The notes: generated from the letters alone by a model not told the origin. Counted from the first letter of the stretch, positions 23,693 through 35,348 are shown. The stretch: 64,000 bases of DNA from Nannocystis bainbridge (GCF_028368995.1 NZ_JAQNDL010000001.1:3188001-3252000); one strand, 5' to 3'. Made by a program: numbers and translations.

Positions 23693-25570
23693 TCAATCGG
23701 AGGACGGCGCGGCGAACTTCCGCTTCGGCTTGACGCTGACCTTGAGCGTGTGCTCGCCCTCGATCAGCGACGGGCGCGGGATCACCCGCCGCGCCATCTG
23801 CTTGAAGCGGACCGCCGACGTGGTGCTGCCGGTGTGCGCGAGGCTCTCGAGCACGCTGGCCGGCAGCTCGGGCAGGAGCCCGTGGCGGGTCGAGAGGCCC
23901 TCGGCCTCGCGGTAGATCGTGGCGACCAGGCTGCGCGGCGGATAGGTGTCCTGCAGCGTGTCGATCAGGTCGTCGAGCGAGTCGGGCATGGGCCGCGGCG
24001 GGCGGGCGTTGTCGCCGCCGGTGACCTCGATCTGGATGTCCTGGTCGGCGGCGTCGTCGGGCACGCGCAGCGACAGGCTCTCCTCGCGGGCGGCCCCGCG
24101 GTAGTCGCGGAGGCGCAGCTCGAGCGTCACCAGGTCGCCGGCGTGGACATCGGCGTCGGCCAGCCGCACCGACTCGAGGATGTCGACCGGGCTGTCGTAG
24201 CGCAGCGTCGCCGTCTGGCGCACGCCTCGCAGCTTGGCGACCTCGAAGTCGTTGTTGAGCAGCGCCGCCATGATGAGCGCCCCACGGCCGCGGCCGAGCG
24301 CGCGCGCGTCGACCCCGGCGGGGAAGAACTCCTCGTGCTTGACCGTGACGGTGCGCGGGCCCTTGCTGGTCGTGACATCGATCTGGTGCACGATCTCGGC
24401 CACTACCTCGGTGCCGTCGCCCGCGCCCTCGCCGAGCGCGTCGACCAGCAGGCTGGCCGCCAGCGCCGGCGTGAGGTCGACGCCGAGCGCGACCTCGCTG
24501 TGATAGACGCGCGGAGGCATATCGGGCTCCGGCGCGCGCAGCTCGGTGGTCACCGGGATCATCGGCGCGCCGACGTCGGTGCGCAGAGAGATCGCCGCCT
24601 GGCGGTCCTGGATCATCGAGCCGCGCACGTGCAGCGCGCTCGACAGCTTCACCGAGCGCTCGACGCTGGGGATGATCACGTGGACCCGCGCGTCGGCGAT
24701 CGGCAGGTTGCTCGGACCGGCGCCGAGCATCTCGTGGCCGAACGCCAGCAGCTTCTCGCCCTGCTTGCCGCCGACCCACGTCACCGTGCCGTTGGGCGCG
24801 ACCGCGTTGTCGCCGCGGATCAACACTACCGACACCGAGTCGCCGCCCTGCCACGTCTTGGCCGGCGCCGTCTTGGCGTCGCCGACGGCCGTGCCCCCGC
24901 TGCCCCCGCGCGCGGGCACGAGGCCGAGCGTGTCGGCGAGGAAGCGAGTCGCCGCCGAGCCGAGGCCGCTCACCGACATCGGCGCGCCGAGCGGCGCCAG
25001 GCCGCCCTGCGGGGTCAGGTCGTCGGGACGGCGGCGCGGCGGCAGCGGGGTGGTGTCGAGCCCGAGCATCGCGTCGGCCCAGCCGGCGGCGCCGGGCCGG
25101 GCGGTCCCGCGGATCTTGTTGTGCGGCAGCACGTCTGGCCGAAAGGGCAGGTCGCCGACGGCGAACATGTTGCTCATCGGCGTGATGCCGCCGATCGGGT
25201 CCTTGTTGAAGCGGTAGCCGTAGGCGAGCGCGCCGACCAGCTTGCCGTCGATGTAGATCGGGCTGCCGCTCATGCCGCCGACGATGCCGGAGTGGACCAT
25301 CCGCGGATCCGACGAGCGGAACAGGATCGCGTCCTGGCGCGGCAAATAATCGCGGATGACGTCGACGACCTCGATCTCGAAGCGGTCGGTGCCGGTGCCG
25401 GAGAACACAGTGACCGCGTAGCCCTTCATGCCGGGGCGCACGTCGTCCACGGGCATGATGTCGGGCCGGGCGGCCGAGGCGGGGCGCAGCGCCAGGGCGC
25501 CGAGCACGGCGAACCCGGCGGCGCAGCGGCGAACGATGCGACGCACGTTCCGGGGCTCAGGACTTGGCAT
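23693..25570 (-). CDS. SpoIVB-type (S55) serine peptidase domain protein
   Basis: A 625-residue exported protein with a hydrophobic leader (~residues 15-33). Residues 34-110 match the S55 domain: DIMPVDDVRPGMKGYA and GIVGGMSGSPIYIDG, the latter holding the Ser of the Gly-x-Ser-Gly-Ser-Pro motif at 101-103. S55 peptidases include Bacillus SpoIVB, which cuts other proteins in the envelope to trigger signalling. The remaining ~500 residues are a long all-beta region of unknown role (LLAFGHEMLGAG, a GHxM-type segment also seen in relatives). The gene overlaps the thioredoxin-like gene upstream by 14 nt and precedes the beta-propeller gene by 17 nt, so the three are co-translated. Confidence 0.82.
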   Translation of the reverse strand: MPSPEPRNVRRIVRRCAAGFAVLGALALRPASAARPDIMPVDDVRPGMKGYAVTVFSGTGTDRFEIEVVDVIRDYLPRQDAILFRSSDPRMVHSGIVGGMSGSPIYIDGKLVGALAYGYRFNKDPIGGITPMSNMFAVGDLPFRPDVLPHNKIRGTARPGAAGWADAMLGLDTTPLPPRRRPDDLTPQGGLAPLGAPMSVSGLGSAATRFLADTLGLVPARGGSGGTAVGDAKTAPAKTWQGGDSVSVVLIRGDNAVAPNGTVTWVGGKQGEKLLAFGHEMLGAGPSNLPIADARVHVIIPSVERSVKLSSALHVRGSMIQDRQAAISLRTDVGAPMIPVTTELRAPEPDMPPRVYHSEVALGVDLTPALAASLLVDALGEGAGDGTEVVAEIVHQIDVTTSKGPRTVTVKHEEFFPAGVDARALGRGRGALIMAALLNNDFEVAKLRGVRQTATLRYDSPVDILESVRLADADVHAGDLVTLELRLRDYRGAAREESLSLRVPDDAADQDIQIEVTGGDNARPPRPMPDSLDDLIDTLQDTYPPRSLVATIYREAEGLSTRHGLLPELPASVLESLAHTGSTTSAVRFKQMARRVIPRPSLIEGEHTLKVSVKPKRKFAAPSSD

Positions 25571-26120
25571 GGCGTTCGAGGGCTTGACGCATTGCGCCGA
25601 CGAGGTCGTCGTGCGGCGAATAGTAGTACTTGTAACGGCGACGCGAGGCGTTCAGCAGCTCGCGGTCGAGCTCGCCGGCGGAGTCGAAGAACAGCACGCG
25701 CGGGACGTAGCGGCCGTCGGGGCCGTACTGCTGGCTCGTCGGCTCGAGGTCCTGGTCGACGTTGATCATCACGAAGCGGTCGGTCAAAGCGACCAGCGCC
25801 GGGTCGGAGAAGGCCGGCCGCAGCGCCTTGCACTGCGAGCACCACGACGCGTGCACGACCAGCATGATCGGCCGACCCTCGCTCGCGGCTTCGCGGAAGC
25901 CCTCGTCGAGGCCGCGCCAGGCGATGGCGTCGCCGAAGCCGTTGGCCGGGGCGGTGGCGGTGCGCGCCTTCGCGGCGGGGGCCGGCGCAGGCGCAACAGC
26001 GGGCGAGCTATGCTCGGCGGCGGTCGATGGCTCGCCGCCGCAGCCGGAGAGGAGGACCGCGCCGCCTGCCGCGACGGCAGGTGCGAGGGCGAGCGCGAGG
26101 ACCAGGCGGGTCGAGGTCAC
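25557..26120 (-). CDS. Thioredoxin-fold lipoprotein with CxxC
   Basis: A lipoprotein of ~187 residues: signal peptide ending in LLSGC (Cys27), a Pro/Ala linker, then a thioredoxin-like domain with HASWCSQCKALRPAF; the redox pair is Cys94-Cys97. Such DsbD-gamma/SoxW-like domains reduce or oxidise disulfides in the periplasm. It is the first gene of the envelope operon and may keep the S55 and beta-propeller partners folded (inference). The start is uncertain: GTG at 26120 gives a standard signal peptide, and a TTG 9 nt upstream is possible. The gene is divergent from the hybrid histidine kinase at 26274. Confidence 0.8.
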   Translation of the reverse strand: MTSTRLVLALALAPAVAAGGAVLLSGCGGEPSTAAEHSSPAVAPAPAPAAKARTATAPANGFGDAIAWRGLDEGFREAASEGRPIMLVVHASWCSQCKALRPAFSDPALVALTDRFVMINVDQDLEPTSQQYGPDGRYVPRVLFFDSAGELDRELLNASRRRYKYYYSPHDDLVGAMRQALERHAKS

Positions 26121-26273
26121 GGCCTGCAACCATACCACGCGCGATCTGCGAGATCCCGCGGCGAAGCAGCCACGGGCGCGCGCGCGTCGACGCGGCGGCA
26201 CCCGAGCCCGCGTGCGCCCCCTCATGAGATGGTTGCCGCCACCGCGCCGCCGTGTTGTCATCCTTCCTCCAGG

Positions 26274-29297
<3,024 letters not shown>

Positions 29298-29616
29298 GAT
29301 GCTCTTCGGGACATGTCCGTGAGGGCATGTCCCGAGCGACAGCTCGACTGAGGCTCTGCCCCACCGATCTACAGTGCTTCGGGACATGACTCCGAGGTTA
29401 TGTCCGCGCGAGCATGTCCGCGCCACAGATTTTTCGTCGGCGATGCCGGTCCGCGACGGCGCTCGCCGGGCATCGTGATGACCTGGCCCGAGGGACAGCT
29501 TTCCCTCATCCGGCCAGCGGGCGGGCCGGGTGGCCAGCCGGCGGGACACCGCGTGACCGCGGCGCCGCGTCGGCGCCGGCTTTTTCGCTGGCACGCGGCT
29601 TGAAGTCCTTCGGGAC
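29298..29616. repeat. Gap of about 320 nt rich in palindrome copies
   Basis: TCGGGACATG...CATGTCCCGA at 29306-29335 forms a 10-bp stem. Further copies or half-copies lie near 29372-29420 (CGGGACATG, TTATGTCC, GCATGTCC) and 29482-29499 (CCTGGCCCGAGGGACAG). No gene is seen. Confidence 0.75.
29560..29585 (+). terminator. GC-rich hairpin with T-tract
   Basis: CGGCGCCG-CGT-CGGCGCCG followed by GCTTTTT. It lies between the hybrid kinase and RadC genes, both on this strand, and would end the kinase transcript. Confidence 0.7.
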
Positions 29617-29623
29617 ATGTCCC
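29612..29623. repeat. Palindrome GGGACATGTCCC containing the radC start codon
   Basis: The 12-bp palindrome has partly paired flanks (TCCTT on the left, AAGGGA on the right). The ATG at its centre (29617) is the most plausible start of the RadC protein. Confidence 0.75.
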
Positions 29624-30348
29624 AAGGGAGTGGTCAAGACTGCGGCGAAGACGAACCGGAGGCCCGCGCGCGGGCGATCGAGCGGCCCCGCGAGCGCATG
29701 TACACGTTCGGGCCGGCGGTGCTGAGCAACGTCGAGCTGGTCGCGCTGCTGCTCGGCGGCGGACGGGCCGAGCAGCGGGCGCTGGGGCTGCTGCAGCGGC
29801 TCGGCGGGCTGTCGGGGTTGATGCGCGGGCTGCCGCAGGAGCTGGCCGAGTCGCCGGGGATCGGCGAGGCCTCGGCGACCGCGGTGTGCGCGGCGGTCGA
29901 GCTGGCGCGGCGCATCGGTCAGCTCCAGCTCCCGGTCGAGGCGGCGGTGCGCGGCTCCGACGACGTGCGCCGGTTCGTCCACGCCCACCTGCGCGGCCGC
30001 TCGCAGGAGGTGTTCATGATCCTGGGCCTCGACAGCCGGCGGCGGATCCGCCTGATCAAGGAGGTCGGCCTCGGCAGCGTCGCCCATGTCCACGTCCACC
30101 CGCGCGAGGTGTTCCGCCCGCTGACCCAGGCCGGTGCTCACTCGGTGATCCTCGTCCACAACCACCCCAGCGGCGAGCCGAACCCCAGCGAGAGCGACGT
30201 CGGCCTCACCCATCGCCTGGTCGAGTGCGGCTGGCTGATGGGCATCCCCGTGGTCGACCACCTCATCGTCACCGACGGCGGCTGCACGTCCATGCTGGCC
30301 CTCGGGCTGCTCCCCGAGGCCCCGCTGCACCCGGAGGCCCCGCTGTGA
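29617..30348 (+). CDS. radC: RadC/JAMM-domain DNA-repair-like protein
   Basis: A 243-residue RadC family protein. The N-terminal half holds a helix-hairpin-helix-like segment (AESPGIGEASATAVCAAVEL). The C-terminal half is the MPN/JAMM domain with the zinc-binding motif HNHPSGEPNPSESD and a partner His in HVHPREVF. The family is widespread and associated with DNA repair and mobile elements, but its reaction is unproven. The usual N-terminus includes the ERPRERM segment, which appears here at residues 22-28, so the start must be upstream of it. The ATG at 29617, inside a palindrome copy, is the best candidate; its only nearby ribosome-binding-like sequence is GGGA of the palindrome arm. Confidence 0.88.
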   Translation: MSQGSGQDCGEDEPEARARAIERPRERMYTFGPAVLSNVELVALLLGGGRAEQRALGLLQRLGGLSGLMRGLPQELAESPGIGEASATAVCAAVELARRIGQLQLPVEAAVRGSDDVRRFVHAHLRGRSQEVFMILGLDSRRRIRLIKEVGLGSVAHVHVHPREVFRPLTQAGAHSVILVHNHPSGEPNPSESDVGLTHRLVECGWLMGIPVVDHLIVTDGGCTSMLALGLLPEAPLHPEAPL

Positions 30349-30377
30349 CCACGCTGCCGCGCGCGCGCGAATCGTGC

Positions 30378-30383
30378 TACGTC
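30378..30383 (+). promoter_or_regulatory. -10-like hexamer TACGTC
   Basis: It lies 8 nt before the SDR start at 30392. Weak by itself; listed because the spacing repeats across the window. Confidence 0.3.
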
Positions 30384-30391
30384 CTCGCGCC

Positions 30392-31171
30392 ATGGACCTC
30401 GGTCTCCAGCACAAAGTCGCGATCGTCACCGGCGGCAGCGAGGGCATCGGGCGCGCCACCGCCCGCGCGCTCGCGCTGGCCGGGGCCCGCGTGGTCATCT
30501 GCGCCCGCCGGCCCGAGGTGCTCACCGCGGCGATGCACGAGCTGTCCGCCGAGACCGGCTCCGAGGTGCTCGCCATGCCGGTCGACGTGCGCGAGCCGGC
30601 CGACGTCATGCGCCTCGTCGACGGGGTGGTCGCCCGCCTCGGCCGCATCGATGTCCTCGTCAACAACGCCGGCACCGCGGCCGCGGGCCCGTTCGAGTCG
30701 ATCACCGACGACGCCTGGCAGGACGACCTCGACCTCAAGCTGTTCGCCGCGCTGCGCCTGGTCCGCCTGGTCATCCCGCACATGCGCAAGGCCGGCGGCG
30801 GCAGCATCGTCAACCTGCTCAACATCGGCGCCCGTCAGCCTGCGGCCCGCTCGATGCCGTCGTCGGTCAGCCGCGCCGCCGGTCTGGCCCTCTCCAAGGC
30901 GCTGTCCAAAGAGCTCGCGCCCGACCAGATCCGCGTCAACGCGGTGCTCATCGGCCTGGTCAAGAGCGGTCAGCACGACCGCAAGCGCAACCCCAGCCTC
31001 GACCGTGACCGCTTCTACGCCGACATGGCCCGCCAGGGCCAGGTCCCCCTCGGCCGCGTCGCCGAGGCCGAAGAAGCCGCCGACCTCATCACGTTCCTGG
31101 CGTCAGCCCGCGCGGCGTTCATCACCGGCACGGCGATCAACTTCGACGGCGGCGCCAGCGCGGTGCCGTGA
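30392..31171 (+). CDS. Short-chain dehydrogenase/reductase lacking the usual Tyr-Lys pair
   Basis: A 259-residue SDR with the Rossmann nucleotide-binding motif IVTGGSEGIGRA, the NNAG motif (VLVNNAGTAAAG) and the C-terminal ITGTAINFDGG, all typical of FabG-like NAD(P)H-dependent enzymes. The catalytic YxxxK segment should precede AAGLALSKALSKEL; the sequence there is PSSVSRAAG, with no Tyr and with Arg in place of Lys. Some SDR subfamilies do carry this change, and it would alter or abolish normal carbonyl reduction. The gene starts 44 nt after radC on the same strand. The substrate is unknown. Confidence 0.87.
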   Translation: MDLGLQHKVAIVTGGSEGIGRATARALALAGARVVICARRPEVLTAAMHELSAETGSEVLAMPVDVREPADVMRLVDGVVARLGRIDVLVNNAGTAAAGPFESITDDAWQDDLDLKLFAALRLVRLVIPHMRKAGGGSIVNLLNIGARQPAARSMPSSVSRAAGLALSKALSKELAPDQIRVNAVLIGLVKSGQHDRKRNPSLDRDRFYADMARQGQVPLGRVAEAEEAADLITFLASARAAFITGTAINFDGGASAVP

Positions 31172-31195
31172 GGCCGCCGAGCCTGCCTCGGCGCG

Positions 31196-31300
31196 TGTCC
31201 TTCGGGACATGCTTCGAGAGAACCGGCCGACGTCGCTCGGCGATGGATGTCTCTCGACACATCTCCTTCCTGCCGAACCTGTCCCTCAGGACATCCTCTC
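31196..31300. repeat. Palindrome cluster between convergent genes
   Basis: GTCCTTCGGGACATG, GATGTCTCTCGACACATC and CCTGTCCCTCAGGACATCC fill the gap between the SDR (plus strand) and the methylase (minus strand). TGTCC-CTCA-GGACA is the best formed. Confidence 0.7.
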
Positions 31301-31301
31301 T

Positions 31302-32255
31302 TCAAGCGTCCTGCGGATCGCCCTCGCGGGCCCGTCCGCGGCGCGTCCTCGCGGCCGGGAGCGCGGCCAGGCGCGGGATCCCGGCGGCCGCAGCGGCGAA
31401 GAACTCCGGATCGAGCTCGACCCCGACGCTCTCGTAGCCGACCGCGACCGCGGCCGCGATCGTCGAGCCGCCGCCCATGAACGGGTCGAGCACCACGCCG
31501 CGGCCGAGCGGCAAGGCAGCACGCACCAGCTGCCGCATCAGCGCCTGCGGCTTGAGCGAGGGGTGAGGCGAGAGCGCGCGCTCCTCGGGCCGGGTCGGCG
31601 CGGAGGCGATGACGTCGGCGAACGGCTGGTCAGCGGAGATCCGCCGCAACCCACCGGTGCCCCACCGGCGCAGGTTGTCCTGGACGCGGCCCTCGCACGG
31701 CTTGCGAAACAGCCCCCACGGCTCCCACGCGGACCGCGGCATGACTGTGACGTCGGCGAACTCCTCGTGGGCGTTCTTCGGCCGGTCGCCGCCGCGCAAG
31801 GTCTGGACCAGGCGGATGATCTCGGCCCGCTTCTCGAACCCGGCCGCGAGGAACGGCCCGTACACGAGGTGCGAGAGCAGCGGGTTGCCGGCGATGAACA
31901 CGTGCGCGCCAGGGACCAGCACGCGCATGGCCCGGGCGGCGAAGTCGGCGAAGAACCGGGCCATGGCGTCACGCTCGTCGGCCGACAGGACGGTGAAGCG
32001 CGGCAGCGGGCTGCGGGTGCTGCCGTCCATGGTCGGGGGGATCCGCCACACCCCGCCGTGACCGCTGCGCAGCTTGGCAGTCTCGAGCGCGGTGTATTCC
32101 TTGAGGCCGTAGGGCGGGTCGGTGACGATCGCGTGGATCGATCTCTCGGGCTGCGCGGCCATCCAGCGCAGGCCGTCCGCCCGCACCAGCGTGTACGCGG
32201 CCTCGCCGAGCCGGTGCGAGCTCGAGACGAAGCTTTCCTGGTCGGTCGCGACCAC
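31302..32255 (-). CDS. Orphan DNA methyltransferase (N4-C or N6-A type)
   Basis: A 317-residue amino-methyltransferase. Motif IV is TDPPYGL (DPPY at 46-49) near the N-terminus and the AdoMet-binding motif is DPFMGGGST (257-265) near the C-terminus. This order places it in the beta class. VGVELDPEFF, which follows, fits motif II. Between them lies a target-recognition-like region (residues ~60-230). No restriction endonuclease gene is beside it, so it is solitary: either an epigenetic regulator or a remnant of a restriction system. The predicted start is GTG at 32255. The 228 nt upstream show no gene. Confidence 0.88.
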   Translation of the reverse strand: MVATDQESFVSSSHRLGEAAYTLVRADGLRWMAAQPERSIHAIVTDPPYGLKEYTALETAKLRSGHGGVWRIPPTMDGSTRSPLPRFTVLSADERDAMARFFADFAARAMRVLVPGAHVFIAGNPLLSHLVYGPFLAAGFEKRAEIIRLVQTLRGGDRPKNAHEEFADVTVMPRSAWEPWGLFRKPCEGRVQDNLRRWGTGGLRRISADQPFADVIASAPTRPEERALSPHPSLKPQALMRQLVRAALPLGRGVVLDPFMGGGSTIAAAVAVGYESVGVELDPEFFAAAAAGIPRLAALPAARTRRGRAREGDPQDA

Positions 32256-32483
32256 GCGCGCGCGAGCCTACCACGCACCGGCGCCCGCACCGACGCGCGG
32301 TCCGCTGGCTCCGCGAGCCTCGCCAGCGCGCGCGACCTGCGGACGCTCGCCGAGCGCCTCACGACGCCCAGTCGAGCCCAGCGCTCGCTCAGCCCGCGAA
32401 CGTGCGCCGAGCGGGCCACGAGACCGCGGCCCGCCTCGGGCGAGCGCGACCCGCGGGCCTTGCAAAGGTGCTCGGCCTGCCCC

Positions 32484-33395
32484 TCAGACCAACTCGGCGC
32501 GCAGGAACTCGCCGATCTTGCGGATCGCCCGCCGGGCCTCGGGGAGCAGACTCGGGAACGCCTGAAACACGTGGATCATGCCGTCCCAGATCTCGAGCTC
32601 GACCCGACCCTGCGCCGCCCGCACGCGCTCGGCCAGGCGGATCGAGTCGTCGTGCAGGACCTCGCGCGTGCCGACCTGGATCAGGATCGGCGGCAGGCCG
32701 CGCAGGTCGGCGTGGATCGGCGAGATCAGCGGGTGCCGCGGGTCGCCGTCGGGGCCGACGTAGTAGCGGCCGAACGCGGCCATGTCGCCGCCGAGCATCG
32801 GGTCGAGAGCGGCGCGCGTGCGCACCGACTCGCCCGTGGCCGCGAGGTCGGTCCACGGCGACAGCATGAACGCGGCGGCCGGCAGCGGCAGCGTCCCGGC
32901 GTCGCGCAGGCGCACCAGCGTGGCCGCGGTCAGCCCCCCACCCGCCGAGTCGCCGCCGATGGCGATCGAGCCGGGCGAATAGCCCTGGTCCAGGAGCCAT
33001 GTGTATCCGGACATGGCGTCGTCGAGCGCGGCCGGGTACGGGTACTCGGGGGCGAGCCGGTAGTCGAGGGCGAGCACGCGGACACGGGCCTCGCGGCTCA
33101 GAGCGGCCGTCAGCATCCGGTGCGAGGCGGGCGAGCCGGCGACGTAACCACCGCCGTGGAGGTAGAGCAGGACCTTGTCGGCGCGGGCCCCGACGGCGTG
33201 GATCCACTCGCCCGGGACGCCGCCGACCTCGGCCGGCTCGACGTACACGCCAGGCGGCAAGCGGCCCTGCCGGACCCCGCGCTCGATGGTCTTGCGCACG
33301 CCCTTGTAGCTGTCCGGCGTGAACTCGCCGATCGGGTGGCGGCGGCGCCAGTAGCGGATCATCTGGTACAGGAGGTGGCTCTGCAGGCTTGCCAT
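32484..33395 (-). CDS. Alpha/beta hydrolase, hormone-sensitive-lipase family
   Basis: A 303-residue esterase-like protein: oxyanion-hole motif LYLHGGGYVAGS, nucleophile elbow GGDSAGGGL, catalytic Asp in the HADLRGLPPILIQVG region and His in GMIHVFQAF. It is probably cytoplasmic and acts on short acyl esters; the substrate is unknown. It is downstream of the MBL-fold gene with a 21-nt spacer made of palindrome halves (TGTCCCTCAAGACATGTT on the plus strand). The GAGGGA of that spacer sits just before the ATG and may be its ribosome-binding site. Confidence 0.9.
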   Translation of the reverse strand: MASLQSHLLYQMIRYWRRRHPIGEFTPDSYKGVRKTIERGVRQGRLPPGVYVEPAEVGGVPGEWIHAVGARADKVLLYLHGGGYVAGSPASHRMLTAALSREARVRVLALDYRLAPEYPYPAALDDAMSGYTWLLDQGYSPGSIAIGGDSAGGGLTAATLVRLRDAGTLPLPAAAFMLSPWTDLAATGESVRTRAALDPMLGGDMAAFGRYYVGPDGDPRHPLISPIHADLRGLPPILIQVGTREVLHDDSIRLAERVRAAQGRVELEIWDGMIHVFQAFPSLLPEARRAIRKIGEFLRAELV

Positions 33396-33416
33396 GTGTC
33401 CCTCAAGACATGTTCT
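33396..33416. repeat. Palindrome copy as intercistronic spacer
   Basis: The whole gap between the MBL-fold and hydrolase genes is an imperfect copy (TGTCCCTCAAGACATGTTC). On the minus strand it supplies GAGGGA ahead of the hydrolase ATG. Confidence 0.65.
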
Positions 33417-34529
33417 TCAGGCCAGAGAATGAACGAGCGCGCCGGTGTCGATCGGGGCGACGGTGTAGCGCGGCCCGATGCCCCAGGCCAGCGGAGAGCG
33501 GACGAAGGGCGAGGAGCAGTAGATGTTGGGGACCTCGCCGCCGGCGTCGCCGCGATCGACGATCGCCTTCTCGAGCACCATGGAGGTGTACTGCGACATG
33601 CTGCTCTCGAGCGCGTTACCGTTGAGGACGACCTCGGCGCCGTACTTGACGGCGTGCTCGCGCAGGCTGCGGAGGCCGGAGGCGCGCGGCAAATAGCTCT
33701 CGGGGCAGAGGCCGTTCTCGGAGATGGCGAACACGCCGCGGCCGGCGGCGTGGAAGACGATCGAGTGGTTGCCGAGCGTGTGCCCCGGGGTCCACACCAG
33801 CGCGAGCCCCTTGCCGAGCCACACCGAGCCCTCGACGACGACGATCCGCTCGGCCGGCACGCCGTCGAGCGCCTCTTCGATCCACCACGGCCGCTGCAGC
33901 GGGTGCAGCGCCTGCAGGGTCTCGAGCTCGCGGCGATTGACGATCAGCCGCGCGTTCGGATAGAGCGGCGGCCGCCCGTCTTCGCCGACGAGGCCGCGCC
34001 GCAGGTCCTGGACGTGCAGGTGGTCGAAGGTGACGTAGTCGATCTTGGCCGGGTCGACGCCGAGCCGCTTGCGCGCCAGCGCTGCCGGGCCGTCGGCCCT
34101 TCGCAGCAGCTCGGGCGACAGCACCGGCAGCAGGTCGCGGCGCAGCTGGTCGAAGAAACCTGCCCTCGCGGACAGGTCGGCCTCGCTCGGGTTGACGAAG
34201 ATCGTGCGCGCCTGCCCGCTCCAGTCCTCGAACTCGATCAGGTTGCAGCGGTTGCGCATCAGCAGGTACTTCGCCCGGGTCGGCGGCGCCTGCCAGAAGC
34301 CGAACGCGACCGGGTACGGGAACGGCAGCAGGTCGATCGTTCGGAAGCCGCGGACGGGGCCGTCGCCGCGGAACTGGCGGGCGAAGGCCTCGCCGCGGGC
34401 GCGCATGTCCTCGAGGCGAAACCCGGGCCGCTGCTCGCGCCAGCCGTCGTCGAGCTCGGGGATGGCGCGAAAGTTGGCGGGCAGCTCCGCCGCGCGCGGC
34501 GCCGGGACGGTGGAGCTCTCGAACGGCAT
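33417..34529 (-). CDS. Metallo-beta-lactamase-fold hydrolase
   Basis: A 370-residue protein with an N-terminal helical region (~100 residues) and a metallo-beta-lactamase fold. The metal site is recognised in FDHLHVQDLRRG (H-x-H-x-x-D), TPGHTLGNHS and the later ISENGLCPESYL. It lacks a signal peptide. The ATG at 34529 has AAGGTGG 6 nt upstream, and a longer frame to 34637 is rejected. The role is unknown: the fold serves many hydrolases and lactonases. It is probably co-transcribed with the esterase downstream, which suggests sequential hydrolysis of a common class of compound (inference). Confidence 0.84.
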   Translation of the reverse strand: MPFESSTVPAPRAAELPANFRAIPELDDGWREQRPGFRLEDMRARGEAFARQFRGDGPVRGFRTIDLLPFPYPVAFGFWQAPPTRAKYLLMRNRCNLIEFEDWSGQARTIFVNPSEADLSARAGFFDQLRRDLLPVLSPELLRRADGPAALARKRLGVDPAKIDYVTFDHLHVQDLRRGLVGEDGRPPLYPNARLIVNRRELETLQALHPLQRPWWIEEALDGVPAERIVVVEGSVWLGKGLALVWTPGHTLGNHSIVFHAAGRGVFAISENGLCPESYLPRASGLRSLREHAVKYGAEVVLNGNALESSMSQYTSMVLEKAIVDRGDAGGEVPNIYCSSPFVRSPLAWGIGPRYTVAPIDTGALVHSLA

Positions 34530-34691
34530 CGCGGCCACCTTATCGCGCCGGCGAGCGGCCGTCAGCGGCGCAGAGGCATGGGCCGCACGCAGCTTCATGG
34601 GCGCGCGCTCGCCAGGGCGGCGACGCTCACGCTCCACGCCAGAAATTCAGCGCGTAGCGGCAGCCTCACGCCCGGCGGCGACCCGCTCGCG

Positions 34692-35348
34692 TCAGCGCCC
34701 GTAGGTCCGCTGCAGGTGGGCGACGGCAGCACCGGCGCCGCGCACATCGACCCCGTGATTGGGGTCGAGCAGGGCCGGCAGTTCGGCGCGACCGGTGCGC
34801 TCGGCCAGCTCCGCCATTTTGGCGCTGCCGCGGCCGCAGGTGCGCCAGCGATAGGCGATCTCGCGGGCGCACAGCCACTGGCGGATCTCTCGCGCCTCCG
34901 CCGAGGTCTCGTCGGCGAACAGCTCGAGCGGCTGATTCGGCGCCGCGGACGCGAGCGCGCGCACCCGCGGCAGCGCCAGCGAGGCCAGGCCGCTCGACAG
35001 CGTCGTCAGCGGCCCGAGCCGCAGCGCCCACGGCACCTCACCGTCGCCGTAGCGGTCGACCAGGTGCTGCACGATCGCCGACGACTCGCGGATCAGCTGC
35101 CCCCCGTCGACCAGCTGCGGGAACGGCGGGACCCGCTCGGGGCGGAAGCGCGTGCCACCCGGGGGGCACGGCCGCATCAGCACGTCGAGGTCGAGCCACA
35201 CCAGCGCCTCGCGGACCTTGCGGCAGAACGGGCACGCCTCGAACTCGTAGAGCACCAGCTCGCCCGTCGGTCGCGGCCCCGTGACGCCCACGCGCCCGCC
35301 GAGCCCGAAGCGCGCCGCCGTCGCCACCGCCGAACCCAGCCGCGTCAT
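34692..35348 (-). CDS. Tandem glutaredoxin/GST-N-like protein
   Basis: A 218-residue protein. Residues 30-110 form a thioredoxin-like glutathione S-transferase N-terminal domain with the redox motif CPFC (39-42) in LVLYEFEACPFCRKVREAL and the cis-Pro segment VPPFPQLV. A second, weaker copy follows near the C-terminus (REIAYRWRTCGRGSAKM, then LPALLDPNHG). Such tandem proteins may handle glutathione-linked redox chemistry. The start at 35348 follows a GAGGGGCAGGG stretch; an ATG at 35396 would add a poorly conserved leader written partly by a palindrome half-site. Confidence 0.78.
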   Translation of the reverse strand: MTRLGSAVATAARFGLGGRVGVTGPRPTGELVLYEFEACPFCRKVREALVWLDLDVLMRPCPPGGTRFRPERVPPFPQLVDGGQLIRESSAIVQHLVDRYGDGEVPWALRLGPLTTLSSGLASLALPRVRALASAAPNQPLELFADETSAEAREIRQWLCAREIAYRWRTCGRGSAKMAELAERTGRAELPALLDPNHGVDVRGAGAAVAHLQRTYGR

